DNA of 64,000 nucleotides from Hyphomicrobiales bacterium (GCA_027487555.1 JAIYDI010000047.1:141186-205185), one strand, 5' to 3'. Shown: positions 37,069 to 45,891, counted from the first letter of the stretch. Notes: a model not told the origin generated them from the letters alone. Program-made: numbers and translations.

Positions 37069-38091
37069 TCAGTTGGTTTCGGCTGCGATCGCGGCGCGCG
37101 CCGCCGCCAGAAGCGCGGCTCCGTCATTCCCGGCCGCGTTCATATCGGCAATCCACTTGTCGATGGTCGCCTGCGCTGAAGCTTGCCAGCGTGCTGTTTC
37201 GGCCTCGTCGAGAGTGATGATCGTATTGCCGCGATCCGCAGCGATCTTGAGCCCGACCGCATCGCCCTGATCCATCACCCGACCGAACTGCCGGGAGGTC
37301 TCCAGACCGGAATTGTCATCGATGACCTTCTTCAGATCGTCCGGCAGCCGGTTGTAGCTGTCCATGTTCATGACAAAGCCGAAGGTCTGGGTATAGAGAC
37401 CGTACTGGCCCGAGAAGCCGGTGTGGTTTGTCACCAGTTCGGAAATCTTGAGCGAAGGCGTTACTTCCCAAGGAACGGTGGTACCCTCGATCACCCCTTT
37501 GGACAGGGCTTCGGTCGTCTGCGGCACGGGCATGCCGACGGGCTCGGCACCAAGTTGGGCGAGCATTCCAGAAATGATGCGCGAACCACCGCGGATCTTC
37601 ATGCCCTTCAGATCTTCAAGCGTGTTCACAGGGCGCTTGGTATGGAACAGTCCGGGACCATGGGTGTGAAGGGCGATAACCTTGACCCCAGCGAACTCCT
37701 CGGCCGAATTGGCCATCACATAGCTGTAGAGGGCCGCCGAGCCTTCTTCACCATTGGGAATCATGAAGGGCAGTTCAAAGACTTCGGACTTTGGGAACCG
37801 GCCGGGCGTATACCCCAGTACCGTCCAGATGACATCCACGACGCCGTCCTTGGCTTGGTCAAACAACTCAGGCGGCGCGCCGCCGAGCTGCATCGCTGGA
37901 TAGAGCTCGACCTTGAGGCGACCGCCCGATTCCTCTGCCACCTTGGCCGCCCAGGGCTCGATAGCCTTGGCGGGAATTGTCGCCTGCGCCGGCAGCATCT
38001 GATGCAGGCGCAGCGTAACATCCTGTGCGACCGCCGAAGCGGTCATGGCAAGCCCGAACAGCCCTGCCAGCACGATGGACCTTTTCTTCAT
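37069..38091 (-). CDS. dctP: TRAP transporter substrate-binding protein (DctP family)
   Basis: A 340-residue periplasmic DctP-type protein with a Sec signal peptide, MKKRSIVLAGLFGLAMTASA, cleaved near residue 23. Family segments include GGRLKVELYPAMQLGG, KRPVNTLEDLKGMKIRGG (with the conserved Arg that binds a substrate carboxylate) and GVIEGTTVPWE. ATG at 38091 has GGAGGAGA upstream; the longer frame to 38826 lies over the dctM gene. It is the last gene of a QMP operon. DctP proteins bind organic or aromatic carboxylates; the PcaQ-type operator upstream and the flanking ferulate genes suggest protocatechuate, hydroxybenzoate or hydroxycinnamate as ligand. Confidence 0.88.
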   Translation of the reverse strand: MKKRSIVLAGLFGLAMTASAVAQDVTLRLHQMLPAQATIPAKAIEPWAAKVAEESGGRLKVELYPAMQLGGAPPELFDQAKDGVVDVIWTVLGYTPGRFPKSEVFELPFMIPNGEEGSAALYSYVMANSAEEFAGVKVIALHTHGPGLFHTKRPVNTLEDLKGMKIRGGSRIISGMLAQLGAEPVGMPVPQTTEALSKGVIEGTTVPWEVTPSLKISELVTNHTGFSGQYGLYTQTFGFVMNMDSYNRLPDDLKKVIDDNSGLETSRQFGRVMDQGDAVGLKIAADRGNTIITLDEAETARWQASAQATIDKWIADMNAAGNDGAALLAAARAAIAAETN

Positions 38092-38177
38092 AGTCTCCTC
38101 CCAGTTTTGGGCCGACGGCCCGAACCCATGCTGTCCGGCATTTCCTGCACGCGCGGCCGCAGGCTCTCCGATTGCGC

Positions 38178-39500
38178 CTAGAACAACGCCCAGACGAGCC
38201 ACAATGAGATTGGCGGGAATGCCGCGAGCAGCGCCGTTCTTACAATGTCGCTGGCCACGAACGGCAGCACACCGCGATAGGTCTCGGTGATCCGCGTGCC
38301 CGGCGACATCGAATTGATGATGAACAGATTCATTCCGACTGGCGGCGTGATGAGCCCCACCTCGACGACAATCAGGACCAGAATGCCGAACCAGATGCCG
38401 AACTCGTCCGGCGAGAGGCCGAAGTCGAGCGCGGACATGATGGGATAAATGATCGGCACGGTCAGCAGGATCATGGACAGCGAGTCCATGACGCAACCCA
38501 TGACCAGATAGAGCAGCAGCACGATGGTCAACACCAGCCACGGGTTGAAGCCTTGCGACGACACCCAGAGTGCGGCCTCCTGGGGCAGGTGCGACAGCGC
38601 CAGGAAACTGTTGAGTGACATTGCGCCCAGAACGATCATGAAGATCATCGCTGTGGACGAGGCCGTCGACAGCATGGCCTTGACGATCTTGGGCCAAGTC
38701 AGTTGGCGCGAGAGCAGCGCCATGATGCCGGTGCCGGCCGCGCCGATGGCTGCCGCCTCGGTGGGAGTGAAGAGCCCGCCATAAATGCCACCGATGACCA
38801 CAAGGAAAATGGCAACAACCGGCCATATTTCAAGCAGGTTGCGCATCCGCTCGGGGTAGGGCACCCGCTCGCGCAGCCCGCCGCCTTCCGGCCAGACGCG
38901 GACATAGATGGCGATGACGATGATGTAGCCGATGACAGCGAGGAGCCCTGGAATGAAGGCGGCGATGAACAGCTTGGAGATGTTCTGCTCTGCCAGCACC
39001 GCATAGATCACCAGGATGATCGAGGGTGGGATAAGGATGCCCAACGTACCGCCGGCCGCCACGCTGGCTGTCGCCAAGGCGTCCGAGTAGCCGTATTTCT
39101 TGAGCTCCGGCAATGACACCTGGCCCATGGTGGCCGCTGTGGCGAGCGACGAGCCGCAGATGGCACCAAAACCAGCGCTGGCGCCGATAGCGGCCATGGC
39201 GACGCCGCCCTTGCGATGGCCCAGCCAACTGGCGGCTGCCTTGAACAGGCCTGACGACAGCCCGCCCAGGCTGGCGAACTGCCCCATCAGCAGGAACAAC
39301 GGCACCACTGAGAGGGAGTAGGACGCAAAGGTCGAATAGGTGACGTTCTTGTATTGGGCAATGATGGGGTTGATGGTGCCCGTTACCAGCCAGGTGCCGA
39401 CAATACCGACCACCAGCATGGCTAGCCCGATCGGGACGCGGAAGGCGATCAGCGTCAGAACGACGGGAAACGACAAGATGCCGAGAAGGATCGGGGTCAT
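38178..39500 (-). CDS. dctM: TRAP transporter large permease (DctM family)
   Basis: A 440-residue membrane protein with about 12-13 hydrophobic segments. Conserved DctM stretches are visible: PLFLLMGQFASLGGLSSGLF near residue 60, GGVAMAAIGASAGFGAICGSSLATAATMG near 95, GTLGILIPPSIILVIYAVLAEQNI near 145, FTPTEAAAIGA near 250 and EVGLITPPVGMNLF near 395. It is the sodium-driven transport subunit. Its ATG overlaps the dctQ stop by four bases. ATG at 39500 with GGAGGAGA is preferred to the unconserved frame extending to 39827. Confidence 0.92.
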   Translation of the reverse strand: MTPILLGILSFPVVLTLIAFRVPIGLAMLVVGIVGTWLVTGTINPIIAQYKNVTYSTFASYSLSVVPLFLLMGQFASLGGLSSGLFKAAASWLGHRKGGVAMAAIGASAGFGAICGSSLATAATMGQVSLPELKKYGYSDALATASVAAGGTLGILIPPSIILVIYAVLAEQNISKLFIAAFIPGLLAVIGYIIVIAIYVRVWPEGGGLRERVPYPERMRNLLEIWPVVAIFLVVIGGIYGGLFTPTEAAAIGAAGTGIMALLSRQLTWPKIVKAMLSTASSTAMIFMIVLGAMSLNSFLALSHLPQEAALWVSSQGFNPWLVLTIVLLLYLVMGCVMDSLSMILLTVPIIYPIMSALDFGLSPDEFGIWFGILVLIVVEVGLITPPVGMNLFIINSMSPGTRITETYRGVLPFVASDIVRTALLAAFPPISLWLVWALF

Positions 39501-40054
39501 AGGTCTCCTCCGACCCGCTGGGGTTCGTCGCGACGGGCTAGCGCATCGGAGAGTGAGCGCCCAAGGACGTAGATGGATACGACAACGAGGACCACCGCCC
39601 CTATCAGCCCAAGGGCATAGCCCCAGCCCAGCGGTATCCCAAGCAGCAGGGTCGTCTCGCCGTAGCGGAGCTTGTCGAGGGTGCCATCGTATTGACGCCA
39701 GGCCAGAAATGCACTGACCAGCAGCATTATCAGGTCGGTGGTCACCAGCAGCCAGCGGTTGAAGGCTTTGGGCAGGCTGTCGGTAAGAATAGTCACCATG
39801 GCGTGGCCGCGTTCGAGGTGAACCCACGGCAGGAAAGCAAAAACGGCGAAGCCCATGCCAATTGAAACGAGTTCATAGTCGCCCAGGATGGGCTTGAGCC
39901 CCGCAAAGATCAGCGCGCGTCCGATGACGCTGGCGGTCATCAGAACCACCATGGCAACCAACGCCAAACCTCCGGCCACAGCCATGCCCTGCGCGAGGCG
40001 GCTCACCAGCCGGCCAAGCGGGGATGCGTCCTTGAACAAAATGTATCCTCCCAT
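39497..40054 (-). CDS. dctQ: TRAP transporter small permease (DctQ family)
   Basis: A 185-residue protein with four predicted membrane helices (around residues 20-40, 55-75, 95-115 and 140-160). It shows the DctQ pattern GRALIFAGLKPILGDYELVSIGM, FLPWVHLERGHAMVTI and GWGYALGLIGAVVL. I start it at ATG 40054 (MGGYILFKDASPLGRL); an ATG at 40282 would add about 76 residues of non-family sequence across the regulatory region. It is the first gene of the operon. Confidence 0.85.
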   Translation of the reverse strand: MGGYILFKDASPLGRLVSRLAQGMAVAGGLALVAMVVLMTASVIGRALIFAGLKPILGDYELVSIGMGFAVFAFLPWVHLERGHAMVTILTDSLPKAFNRWLLVTTDLIMLLVSAFLAWRQYDGTLDKLRYGETTLLLGIPLGWGYALGLIGAVVLVVVSIYVLGRSLSDALARRDEPQRVGGDL

Positions 40055-40111
40055 CCTCTCCGACGATTTCTCGTCCGAAGATGCCCTACCCGCCGATATT
40101 GAAGCTGCCCC

Positions 40112-40134
40112 ACTTGAATTGTAAAATGACAAGT
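40112..40134. promoter_or_regulatory. Possible MarR-type operator
   Basis: Arms ACTTG (40112-40116) and CAAGT (40130-40134) flank an A/T-rich centre between the dctQMP operon and the marR-type gene. Size and position would suit autoregulation by the MarR protein, but the inner symmetry is imperfect. Confidence 0.3.
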
Positions 40135-40146
40135 CACGACCTAAGG

Positions 40147-40162
40147 ATAACCTCAGGGTTAT
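40147..40162. promoter_or_regulatory. PcaQ-type operator upstream of TRAP operon
   Basis: A perfect dyad: ATAACC, spacer TCAG, GGTTAT. It has the same arms and the same four-base spacer as the dyad between pcaQ and pcaD (53174-53189), and fits the ATAACC-N4-GGTTAA-like PcaQ site that I recall from Sinorhizobium. Its centre is about 100 bases upstream of the dctQ ATG and about 127 bases upstream of the marR-type gene. Confidence 0.7.
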
Positions 40163-40281
40163 AGAATGGGGGTTGCGTTGCCGGGCTAGTCGGCTTTCCT
40201 GCGCGTCCGGGATAACTTCAATGTCATGCAAGGCGAGGATGCGCGCGGAGCTGTCGGCAGCCATTGCTATGGAATAGAACA

Positions 40282-40767
40282 ATGCATGCCAATCACGGAA
40301 AAAACGAAAATCCTATGGACCCTGATCTGACCAATCCGAGCGATGCGCTGCGAACGGAATCGACAACGGGAATTCTGGGATACCGGCTGCGGCGGGCGCA
40401 GTTGAATGTCTTCCAGCGTTTCCTGCAGGTGTTTGAAGAAGTGCGTCTTCGTCCGGCGGAATACACGATACTCCTGCTGATCGCCGACAATCCTGGGCGC
40501 AAGCAAACCGAGATAGCCGACATACTCAGCATCAAGCGGGCCAATTTCGTCACGCTCGTGCATGGATTGCAGGACCGTGCACTGCTTGAGCGCCGCCCGG
40601 CCCCTGGGGACCGCCGCGCCAATGCCTTGTACCTGACAGCGGCCGGCATGCAGTTTCTCGACGCGGCGCGCGCACGCCACGATGACATGGAGCGTCAACT
40701 GGTGGCGCAGCTTGGTGGCGAAGCCAGCCGTTCCCAACTCCTGGCGCTTCTGGATCGCCTGAGCTGA
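40282..40767 (+). CDS. MarR family transcriptional regulator
   Basis: A regulator of 161 residues from ATG 40282, or 150 from ATG 40315; neither has a strong ribosome site. The winged-helix core is clear: LRPAEYTILLLIADNPGRKQTEIADILSIKRANFVTLVHGLQDRALLERRPAPGDRRANALYLT, with the wing motif DRRANALYLT near residue 110. It lies between the TRAP operon (divergent) and the ferulate cluster (convergent, three bases apart at the stops). MarR proteins such as HcaR, CouR and FerR repress hydroxycinnamate genes and release DNA on binding the CoA thioester, so control of the fcs cluster is a reasonable inference. Confidence 0.85.
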   Translation: MHANHGKNENPMDPDLTNPSDALRTESTTGILGYRLRRAQLNVFQRFLQVFEEVRLRPAEYTILLLIADNPGRKQTEIADILSIKRANFVTLVHGLQDRALLERRPAPGDRRANALYLTAAGMQFLDAARARHDDMERQLVAQLGGEASRSQLLALLDRLS

Positions 40768-40770
40768 GCG

Positions 40771-41535
40771 TCAACGGAAAACCGCAGGCCGTTTCTCGAG
40801 AAACGCCCGCAGCCCCTCCTCTGCATCGGGGCCAGTTTGGCTCAGCGCCGCAGCAAGACTCTCCGCATAGAGCCCGGCTTCGGGCGGCATGCTGCTGATC
40901 TGTGCGATAGCCTGGACGATGAAGCCGTTGATGGTTGGGGAGTTCCGGGCAATCCGCTCGGCCAGTTCCATGGCTTTTGCCAGGCCCTGGCCTTCGGCGA
41001 CCAGATGGTGCGCCAGCCCGAGCCGTTCGCCCTCCGTCCCCGAATAGACCCGACCAGTGAGCATCATCTCGGTCAGACGGTCCGATCCGATAAGCCGGGT
41101 TATGCGCACCGAGCCACCGCCGCCGATGAAGATGCCGCGCAGCCCCTCAGGCATCTGGAACCGCACTGTCTCCTCGGCGACACGCACATGACAGACAGCG
41201 CCAAATTCGAGCCCGCCCCCCATCACGGCCCCCGACATGGCGGCAACGACCGGAATGGATGAGTTGGCGATCTGTGCCATGACACGGTGCCAGTTGCGCG
41301 AGTGGGCCATCACTTCCAGCGGCTGCCGGCTGACATGCTGCGACAGGTCGAGGCCCGAGGAGAAATGGCCGCCTGCACCGGAGATGACGATGACGCGCGT
41401 GCCAGGGGGCACAGCCCCGAAGAAGCCGTCAAGCGCCGCGATCAGCGCGTCGTTGAGGGCATTGCGCTTGTCGGGTCGATTGAGCGTGAGATGCGCGATG
41501 GCGCCCTTCTGCTCGATGATCAGCTCGTCAGCCAT
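40771..41535 (-). CDS. Enoyl-CoA hydratase/isomerase family protein
   Basis: A 254-residue crotonase. It has LTLNRPDKRNALN near residue 16, the oxyanion-hole segment HFSSGLDLSQH near residue 58, AAMSGAVMGGGLEFGAVCHVRVAEE near 97, and MPEGLRGIFIGGGGSVRITRLIG near 125. ATG at 41535 has AAGGAC upstream; an alternative ATG at 41562 overlaps the thioesterase stop but lacks a ribosome site. It is the last gene of the fcs cluster. In this setting it should hydrate feruloyl-CoA (or p-coumaroyl-CoA) to the beta-hydroxy acyl-CoA. Whether it also has the hydratase-lyase activity of Pseudomonas Ech cannot be read from sequence. Confidence 0.85.
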   Translation of the reverse strand: MADELIIEQKGAIAHLTLNRPDKRNALNDALIAALDGFFGAVPPGTRVIVISGAGGHFSSGLDLSQHVSRQPLEVMAHSRNWHRVMAQIANSSIPVVAAMSGAVMGGGLEFGAVCHVRVAEETVRFQMPEGLRGIFIGGGGSVRITRLIGSDRLTEMMLTGRVYSGTEGERLGLAHHLVAEGQGLAKAMELAERIARNSPTINGFIVQAIAQISSMPPEAGLYAESLAAALSQTGPDAEEGLRAFLEKRPAVFR

Positions 41536-41558
41536 GGACTGTCCTTCTGCGCGGGCGC

Positions 41559-41975
41559 TCATGTGGCACCGAGGAGTTTGCGTACAGCGTCAGGCAGTGG
41601 GGCGGAGCGAATGCTGCCCTCCTCACCCATGACCACCCAGACGCGCTTTTCATGCGCCTCGATGGCCAATTGGCCATCGCGCAGCAACCGGTGCTTGACG
41701 CCGAAGCTCGATCGGCCGAGCTCGGTGATCTCGGAGCTGATATCAACGACATCGCCGAAGCGCGATGGCACCAGAAAGCGCGCGCCGGTATCGACCATGG
41801 GAATGCCGGCAATCCCGTAGTGCGCCAGCCAGTTGCGCTTGTGCATCGCAAAAGCTGCCGACAACAGGGCGGCGGTGGCATTGTCGAAGAAGCGGAAGTA
41901 GTTGGGAAAGTAGACGATCCCGGCGGGATCGCAGTCACCGAACTGAATCTCGACTCGCGTGCTGTTGGTGAACAT
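41559..41975 (-). CDS. Acyl-CoA thioesterase (4-hydroxybenzoyl-CoA thioesterase family)
   Basis: A 138-residue hot-dog-fold thioesterase. The N-terminal motif FGDCDPAGIVYFPNYFRFFD carries the catalytic Asp of the Pseudomonas-type 4HBT family. GGAGGCGGCG precedes the ATG and the gene follows the SDR gene by nine bases. Between a thiolase and an enoyl-CoA hydratase in a ferulate cluster, the likely job is release of vanillate (and 4-hydroxybenzoate) from its CoA ester, delivering substrate to VanAB and PobA. Confidence 0.85.
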   Translation of the reverse strand: MFTNSTRVEIQFGDCDPAGIVYFPNYFRFFDNATAALLSAAFAMHKRNWLAHYGIAGIPMVDTGARFLVPSRFGDVVDISSEITELGRSSFGVKHRLLRDGQLAIEAHEKRVWVVMGEEGSIRSAPLPDAVRKLLGAT

Positions 41976-41984
41976 CGCCGCCTC

Positions 41985-42746
41985 CTATTTCGGCGCCATG
42001 CGCAAGGCGCCATCGAGACGGACCACTTCACCATTGAGGTAGTCATTGTCGATCATGGCCGCCACGAGTGCGGCAAACTCCTCGGGACGGCCAAGGCGGG
42101 CCGGGTTGGGTATTGCGGCTGCCAACCCCTCCTGAACCTCCCTGGGGAGTTCGGCCAGCAACGGCGTCAGGAACAGGCCCGGCGCAATGGCAAGAACCCG
42201 GATGCCGAAGCGTGCGAATTCGCGCGCGGCCGGCAGGGTCAGGGCGACAATGCCGCCTTTGGACGCGGCATAGGCCGCCTGCCCTATCTGGCCGTCAAAG
42301 GCGGCAACCGAGGCCGTGGAGATGATAACGCCGCGCTGCCCGTTGGCATCTGGCTGTGCCACCGACATGGCGTGGGCGCAGAGCCGCATCATGTTGAAGC
42401 TGCCCACCAGGTTGACGCGAACCACCTTTTCGAAGGCATCAAGTGGCATCGGTCCATCACGCCCCACGATGCGCCCGGCGGTACCGATACCAGCGCAATT
42501 GACCAGCGCCGACGGGGTGCCCAGTGCCGCGATGGCCTGGCTGACCGCGGCCTCGGCGCTGGCGGCATCGGCCACGTCCACGGCAAAGAACCGCCCGCCC
42601 AGTTCGGCGGCAACAGCTTCGCCCCTGGCAGCGTCGCGGTCGAGGATCGCGGCGCGGGCCCCGGCCCCGACAAGGGCGCGGGCCGTCGCTGCGCCCAGCC
42701 CGGAGGCGCCGCCGGTAACAAAGACTGTCTTGCCGGAGATGTTCAC
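41985..42746 (-). CDS. SDR dehydrogenase, 3-hydroxyacyl-CoA dehydrogenase type
   Basis: A 253-residue short-chain dehydrogenase starting at GTG 42746 (MNISGKTVFVTGGASGLGAA), overlapping the thiolase stop as GTGA. The nucleotide motif is TGGASGLG near residue 11, NCAGIG near 82, and the catalytic Ser and Tyr-x3-Lys are in IISTASVAAFDGQIGQAAYAASKGG (near 140-160). The C-terminal GEVVRLDGALRMAPK is typical of type II 3-hydroxyacyl-CoA dehydrogenases. Expected reaction: oxidation of the beta-hydroxy-phenylpropanoyl-CoA formed by the hydratase to the beta-keto thioester, the substrate of the neighbouring thiolase. Confidence 0.82.
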   Translation of the reverse strand: MNISGKTVFVTGGASGLGAATARALVGAGARAAILDRDAARGEAVAAELGGRFFAVDVADAASAEAAVSQAIAALGTPSALVNCAGIGTAGRIVGRDGPMPLDAFEKVVRVNLVGSFNMMRLCAHAMSVAQPDANGQRGVIISTASVAAFDGQIGQAAYAASKGGIVALTLPAAREFARFGIRVLAIAPGLFLTPLLAELPREVQEGLAAAIPNPARLGRPEEFAALVAAMIDNDYLNGEVVRLDGALRMAPK

Positions 42747-43987
42747 GCCGCTGCCTCTGTGTTTTCGATCAGCAGCGCGATGCCCTGACCACCGCCGATG
42801 CACGCCGACGCAATGCCGTAGCGGATCTTCGAGCGCCTAAGTTCAAGCGCCAGCGTCAGCCCAAGCCGTATGCCTGTCACCCCCAGTGGGTGCCCGATGG
42901 CGATGGCGCCACCATTTATGTTCAGCCTGTCTTCGTCGAGCCCCAGTTCGTCCACGCAGGCCAGGATCTGGGCACCGAACGCTTCGTTGATCTCGACCCG
43001 TCCGATCTGGTCGAGGCGCATGCCTGCCGCCTCAAGCACGGCGCGGATGGCAGGCGCGGGCCCGATCCCCATGACTTGCGGCGGTACACCGACTGCTGCA
43101 CTGGCGACGATGCGCGCCAGGGGCCGGTGGCCATTGGCGCGGGCATAGGCCGACGAGGCCACAAGGATCGCTCCAGCGCCATCGACGATCGCTGAGCTAT
43201 TGCCACCCGTTTGAACGCCCCCGAAAGCTGGGCGCAGTTTGGCGAGCACCTCGTAGGGCGATGGTCGGATATGCGTGTCGGCGCCTACCGTTTCGATGCC
43301 ACGCGGCAGCGTGATGCTACGCGTTTCGAGCGTGTCGACCTCAAACCGCTCGCTCACTACGGGCACGATCTCGTCGGCCAGAATGCCGGCGTCACGCGCT
43401 GCAATGGCGCGGTTGAAGCTGCGCTCTGCAAAGCGGTCTACGCGCTCGCGCGAAATACCGTATTGCTTGGCCAGGTTCTCCGCTGTGTCGCCCATGTTGA
43501 CGCACCCGGCCGGGTCATACAGCGCCTCCCACAGAAAATCCTTGAACTCCACCTTGCCCATGGAGAAGCCATTGCGGTGGGTATAGGCGGCGACGGGATT
43601 GCGGCTCATGCTTTCGCAGCCAGCGGCGAGCGCCAGGTCGACTCGGCCGAGTGCAACGGAATCGGCCGCCTGGGCGATGACTTCGAGTCCGGTTCCGCAG
43701 ATGCGCTGCACCAGATGGGCCGGCGCCTCGACGGGGGCCCCGGCATAGAGCCCGATATGGCGCGGAGTGACATAGGCATCAAATGACGCCTGCGCCATGG
43801 AGCCGGCAATGGTGTGCCCGATGTCGCTGGCTTTCACACCCGTGCGTGCAATGGCGGCGCGGGCGGCCTTGATACCGAGGTCGATCGGCGAGATCTCGGC
43901 AAAGGCGCCCCGATAGTCGACGAACGGGGTGCGCACGCCGCCGAGCAGCCAGGCGTCATCGAAGGTGAGGCGAAGCCCTTTGCTCAT
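42743..43987 (-). CDS. Thiolase (acetyl-CoA acyltransferase), beta-ketoacyl-CoA type
   Basis: A 414-residue thiolase. The nucleophilic Cys is in LVQRICGTGLEVIAQ near residue 95, followed by NEAFGAQ near 332, the catalytic His in GGAIAIGHPLGVTG near 365, and the second Cys in SACIGGGQG near 395. It lies three bases after fcs and overlaps the SDR gene. In the cluster it should cleave the aryl beta-keto-acyl-CoA with CoA to vanilloyl-CoA (or 4-hydroxybenzoyl-CoA) plus acetyl-CoA. It differs in sequence from PcaF at 58402, which supports a separate substrate. Confidence 0.87.
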   Translation of the reverse strand: MSKGLRLTFDDAWLLGGVRTPFVDYRGAFAEISPIDLGIKAARAAIARTGVKASDIGHTIAGSMAQASFDAYVTPRHIGLYAGAPVEAPAHLVQRICGTGLEVIAQAADSVALGRVDLALAAGCESMSRNPVAAYTHRNGFSMGKVEFKDFLWEALYDPAGCVNMGDTAENLAKQYGISRERVDRFAERSFNRAIAARDAGILADEIVPVVSERFEVDTLETRSITLPRGIETVGADTHIRPSPYEVLAKLRPAFGGVQTGGNSSAIVDGAGAILVASSAYARANGHRPLARIVASAAVGVPPQVMGIGPAPAIRAVLEAAGMRLDQIGRVEINEAFGAQILACVDELGLDEDRLNINGGAIAIGHPLGVTGIRLGLTLALELRRSKIRYGIASACIGGGQGIALLIENTEAAA

Positions 43988-43990
43988 GGA

Positions 43991-45850
43991 TCAGGTGCCT
44001 TTCGATGGGCAAACAATGACGTTCGGGCCGGGACGATCGGCATGCAGGGCCGCCACAAGATCAGCCCGGTGGGTGCGCACAGCGCGCTGATTGATCGAGC
44101 CCTTGTCGGTGATCTCGCCCTTGTCGATATCCGGGAGCGCCGCAATCAGAGTGGCGCGGGCCACATGGTTGGAACTCCCGGTGGATCTGGCCGCCAGGGC
44201 GGCGAGATTGTCGGCAAATTTCTGCCGCACCGCTGGGTGCGCGACGATCTTCTCGGCATCGGTGCCAGAGGGCAATCCGGCATGCCGGGCGCACGCCTCG
44301 AGATCAGGAAAGATCATGGCACCGATGTAGTTGAGATCGAGCCCGGTCAGCACCACGTCGCGGATCAGCGGCGCGCAGGCGCCGATCACGGAGGCGCGGA
44401 CCGCCGCGAAGTTGACCCAGGTGCCTGTGGAGAGCTTGAAGTCCTCGGTGACGCGCCCGTCAAACACCAGACCCTTGCCGATATCCTCGGCATCGACGAA
44501 GCGCACGGCATCGCCGATCCGGTAGAAGCCTTCCTCGTCAAAGGCCTCTGCTGTCTTGTGGGCATCGCGCCAATAGCCTGGCGTGACATTTGGCCCCTTG
44601 AGGCGCAGTTCCGTCTTGTCGCCATTCGGCACGAGCTTCACGCTCATGCCGGCAGCCGGCAGGCCGATGTGACCGGCCTGCGAGACGACCCAGGTTGTGG
44701 TGAAGGCAAATGGTGCCGTTTCGGTCGAACCGTAGCCGGTGATGATCATCACGTGCTGGCCCGTTTCCTGCTTGGCGGCGTGGTCGAGGCCATCGAAGAC
44801 ATGCTGGGATAGACCGGCGCCCGCATATTGCAGCAGTTTCAAGCGGGCAAACAGGTTGCGGCGCGCCTCGGGATGCTCGTCGAAGGCGGCAACAAGGAAC
44901 TCATAGGCCTTGGGGACATTGGTAAAGAAGGTGGGCTGGACCGTCTTGAGGTTTTCCAGCGTGCGGCCGATGCGCCCCGGCGTGGGCTGGCCATCGTCGA
45001 TATAGAAGCTGCCGCCATTATAGATGGCAATGCCGGTATTGTGGCTGCCGCCGGCAACGTGGTTCCAGGGCATCCAGTCGAGCAGCACCGGGGGTTCGTC
45101 GGCCAGGAAGGCCAGGGCCGTGCGGATCATCTCCTGGTTGCAGGCCATCATTCGGTTGGTGGTGATGACGCCCTTGGGCAGGCCGGTAGACCCCGACGTG
45201 AACAGAATCTTGGCCACGCTATCCGCCGTAATGGCGGCGTGTGCGGCAGCCACTGCATGGGTGACAGGCGTTTGCAGCAGATCGGCGAAAACATGGCTGT
45301 GCCGCCCGGCAGCGGGATTGCTGCGCACGATCAGCGGGATATCGGCGCCTAGCGTGGCCTCGATGGCCGGCGCGAAGCGCATACCATCGCTGGCATAGAC
45401 CATGCCGGGCGTCAGCAGGCCGGCAATATGCTTCAACTTCCCAAAGTCGGTGGAGACCAGCGAATAGGCAGGGGAGATTGGGGCATAGGGAATGCCGACC
45501 CAGATGGCGGCCATGCCGAGCAGGAAATGTTCGACCTCATTGCCCGACAGGATCATCAACGGCCGCTCGGCCGATAGCCCGGCATCGAGCAGGAACTGGG
45601 CCAGCGGCGGAATGGCGTCGCGCACCTGCCCAAAGCTCAGTTCGCGCCAGCCCGCACCGTCGCGATCGGCGATGAGCACTGCATCGGGCGTCTTGTCGGC
45701 CCAAAGCTTGAGGGCATCGACGATCGATCGCGGGTAGGGCCCGAGTGTTTCGATCGACCGAATGATCGTGCTGCCGTCGGCGCGGCGTTCCGCGCTCGCA
45801 GCCATGTTGCCCAGCCGCACGGGGCGGACAGGCGTCGCCATGATGTGCAT
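43991..45850 (-). CDS. fcs: Feruloyl-CoA synthetase
   Basis: A 619-residue adenylate-forming enzyme. ALGPYPRSI-like N-terminal sequence, PLMILSGNEVEHFLLGMAAIWVGIPYAPISPAYSL near residue 100, the P-loop-like LFTSGSTGLPKGV near 208, YGSTETAP near 360 and YRIGDAVRF near 455 are all as in feruloyl-CoA synthases. ATG 45850 follows GGGAGGAACTC; the upstream ATG 45865 would overlap this ribosome site. It activates ferulate, and probably p-coumarate and caffeate, to CoA thioesters with ATP. It is the first gene of the side-chain cluster and lies 43 bases after vanB, with an A/T-rich dyad in that gap. Confidence 0.9.
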   Translation of the reverse strand: MHIMATPVRPVRLGNMAASAERRADGSTIIRSIETLGPYPRSIVDALKLWADKTPDAVLIADRDGAGWRELSFGQVRDAIPPLAQFLLDAGLSAERPLMILSGNEVEHFLLGMAAIWVGIPYAPISPAYSLVSTDFGKLKHIAGLLTPGMVYASDGMRFAPAIEATLGADIPLIVRSNPAAGRHSHVFADLLQTPVTHAVAAAHAAITADSVAKILFTSGSTGLPKGVITTNRMMACNQEMIRTALAFLADEPPVLLDWMPWNHVAGGSHNTGIAIYNGGSFYIDDGQPTPGRIGRTLENLKTVQPTFFTNVPKAYEFLVAAFDEHPEARRNLFARLKLLQYAGAGLSQHVFDGLDHAAKQETGQHVMIITGYGSTETAPFAFTTTWVVSQAGHIGLPAAGMSVKLVPNGDKTELRLKGPNVTPGYWRDAHKTAEAFDEEGFYRIGDAVRFVDAEDIGKGLVFDGRVTEDFKLSTGTWVNFAAVRASVIGACAPLIRDVVLTGLDLNYIGAMIFPDLEACARHAGLPSGTDAEKIVAHPAVRQKFADNLAALAARSTGSSNHVARATLIAALPDIDKGEITDKGSINQRAVRTHRADLVAALHADRPGPNVIVCPSKGT

Positions 45851-45868
45851 GAGTTCCTCCCTCATGAA

Positions 45869-45891
45869 TATGGTTATGTATCATAACTATA
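45869..45891. promoter_or_regulatory. A/T-rich dyad just upstream of fcs
   Basis: Arms TATGGTTATG and CATAACTATA around a TAT centre; nine of ten positions pair (inner GTTATG and CATAAC perfect). It fills the 43-base vanB-fcs gap and is 19-41 bases upstream of the fcs ATG. The size suits a MarR-type operator, which makes the MarR gene at 40282 the first candidate to bind it. Confidence 0.5.
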
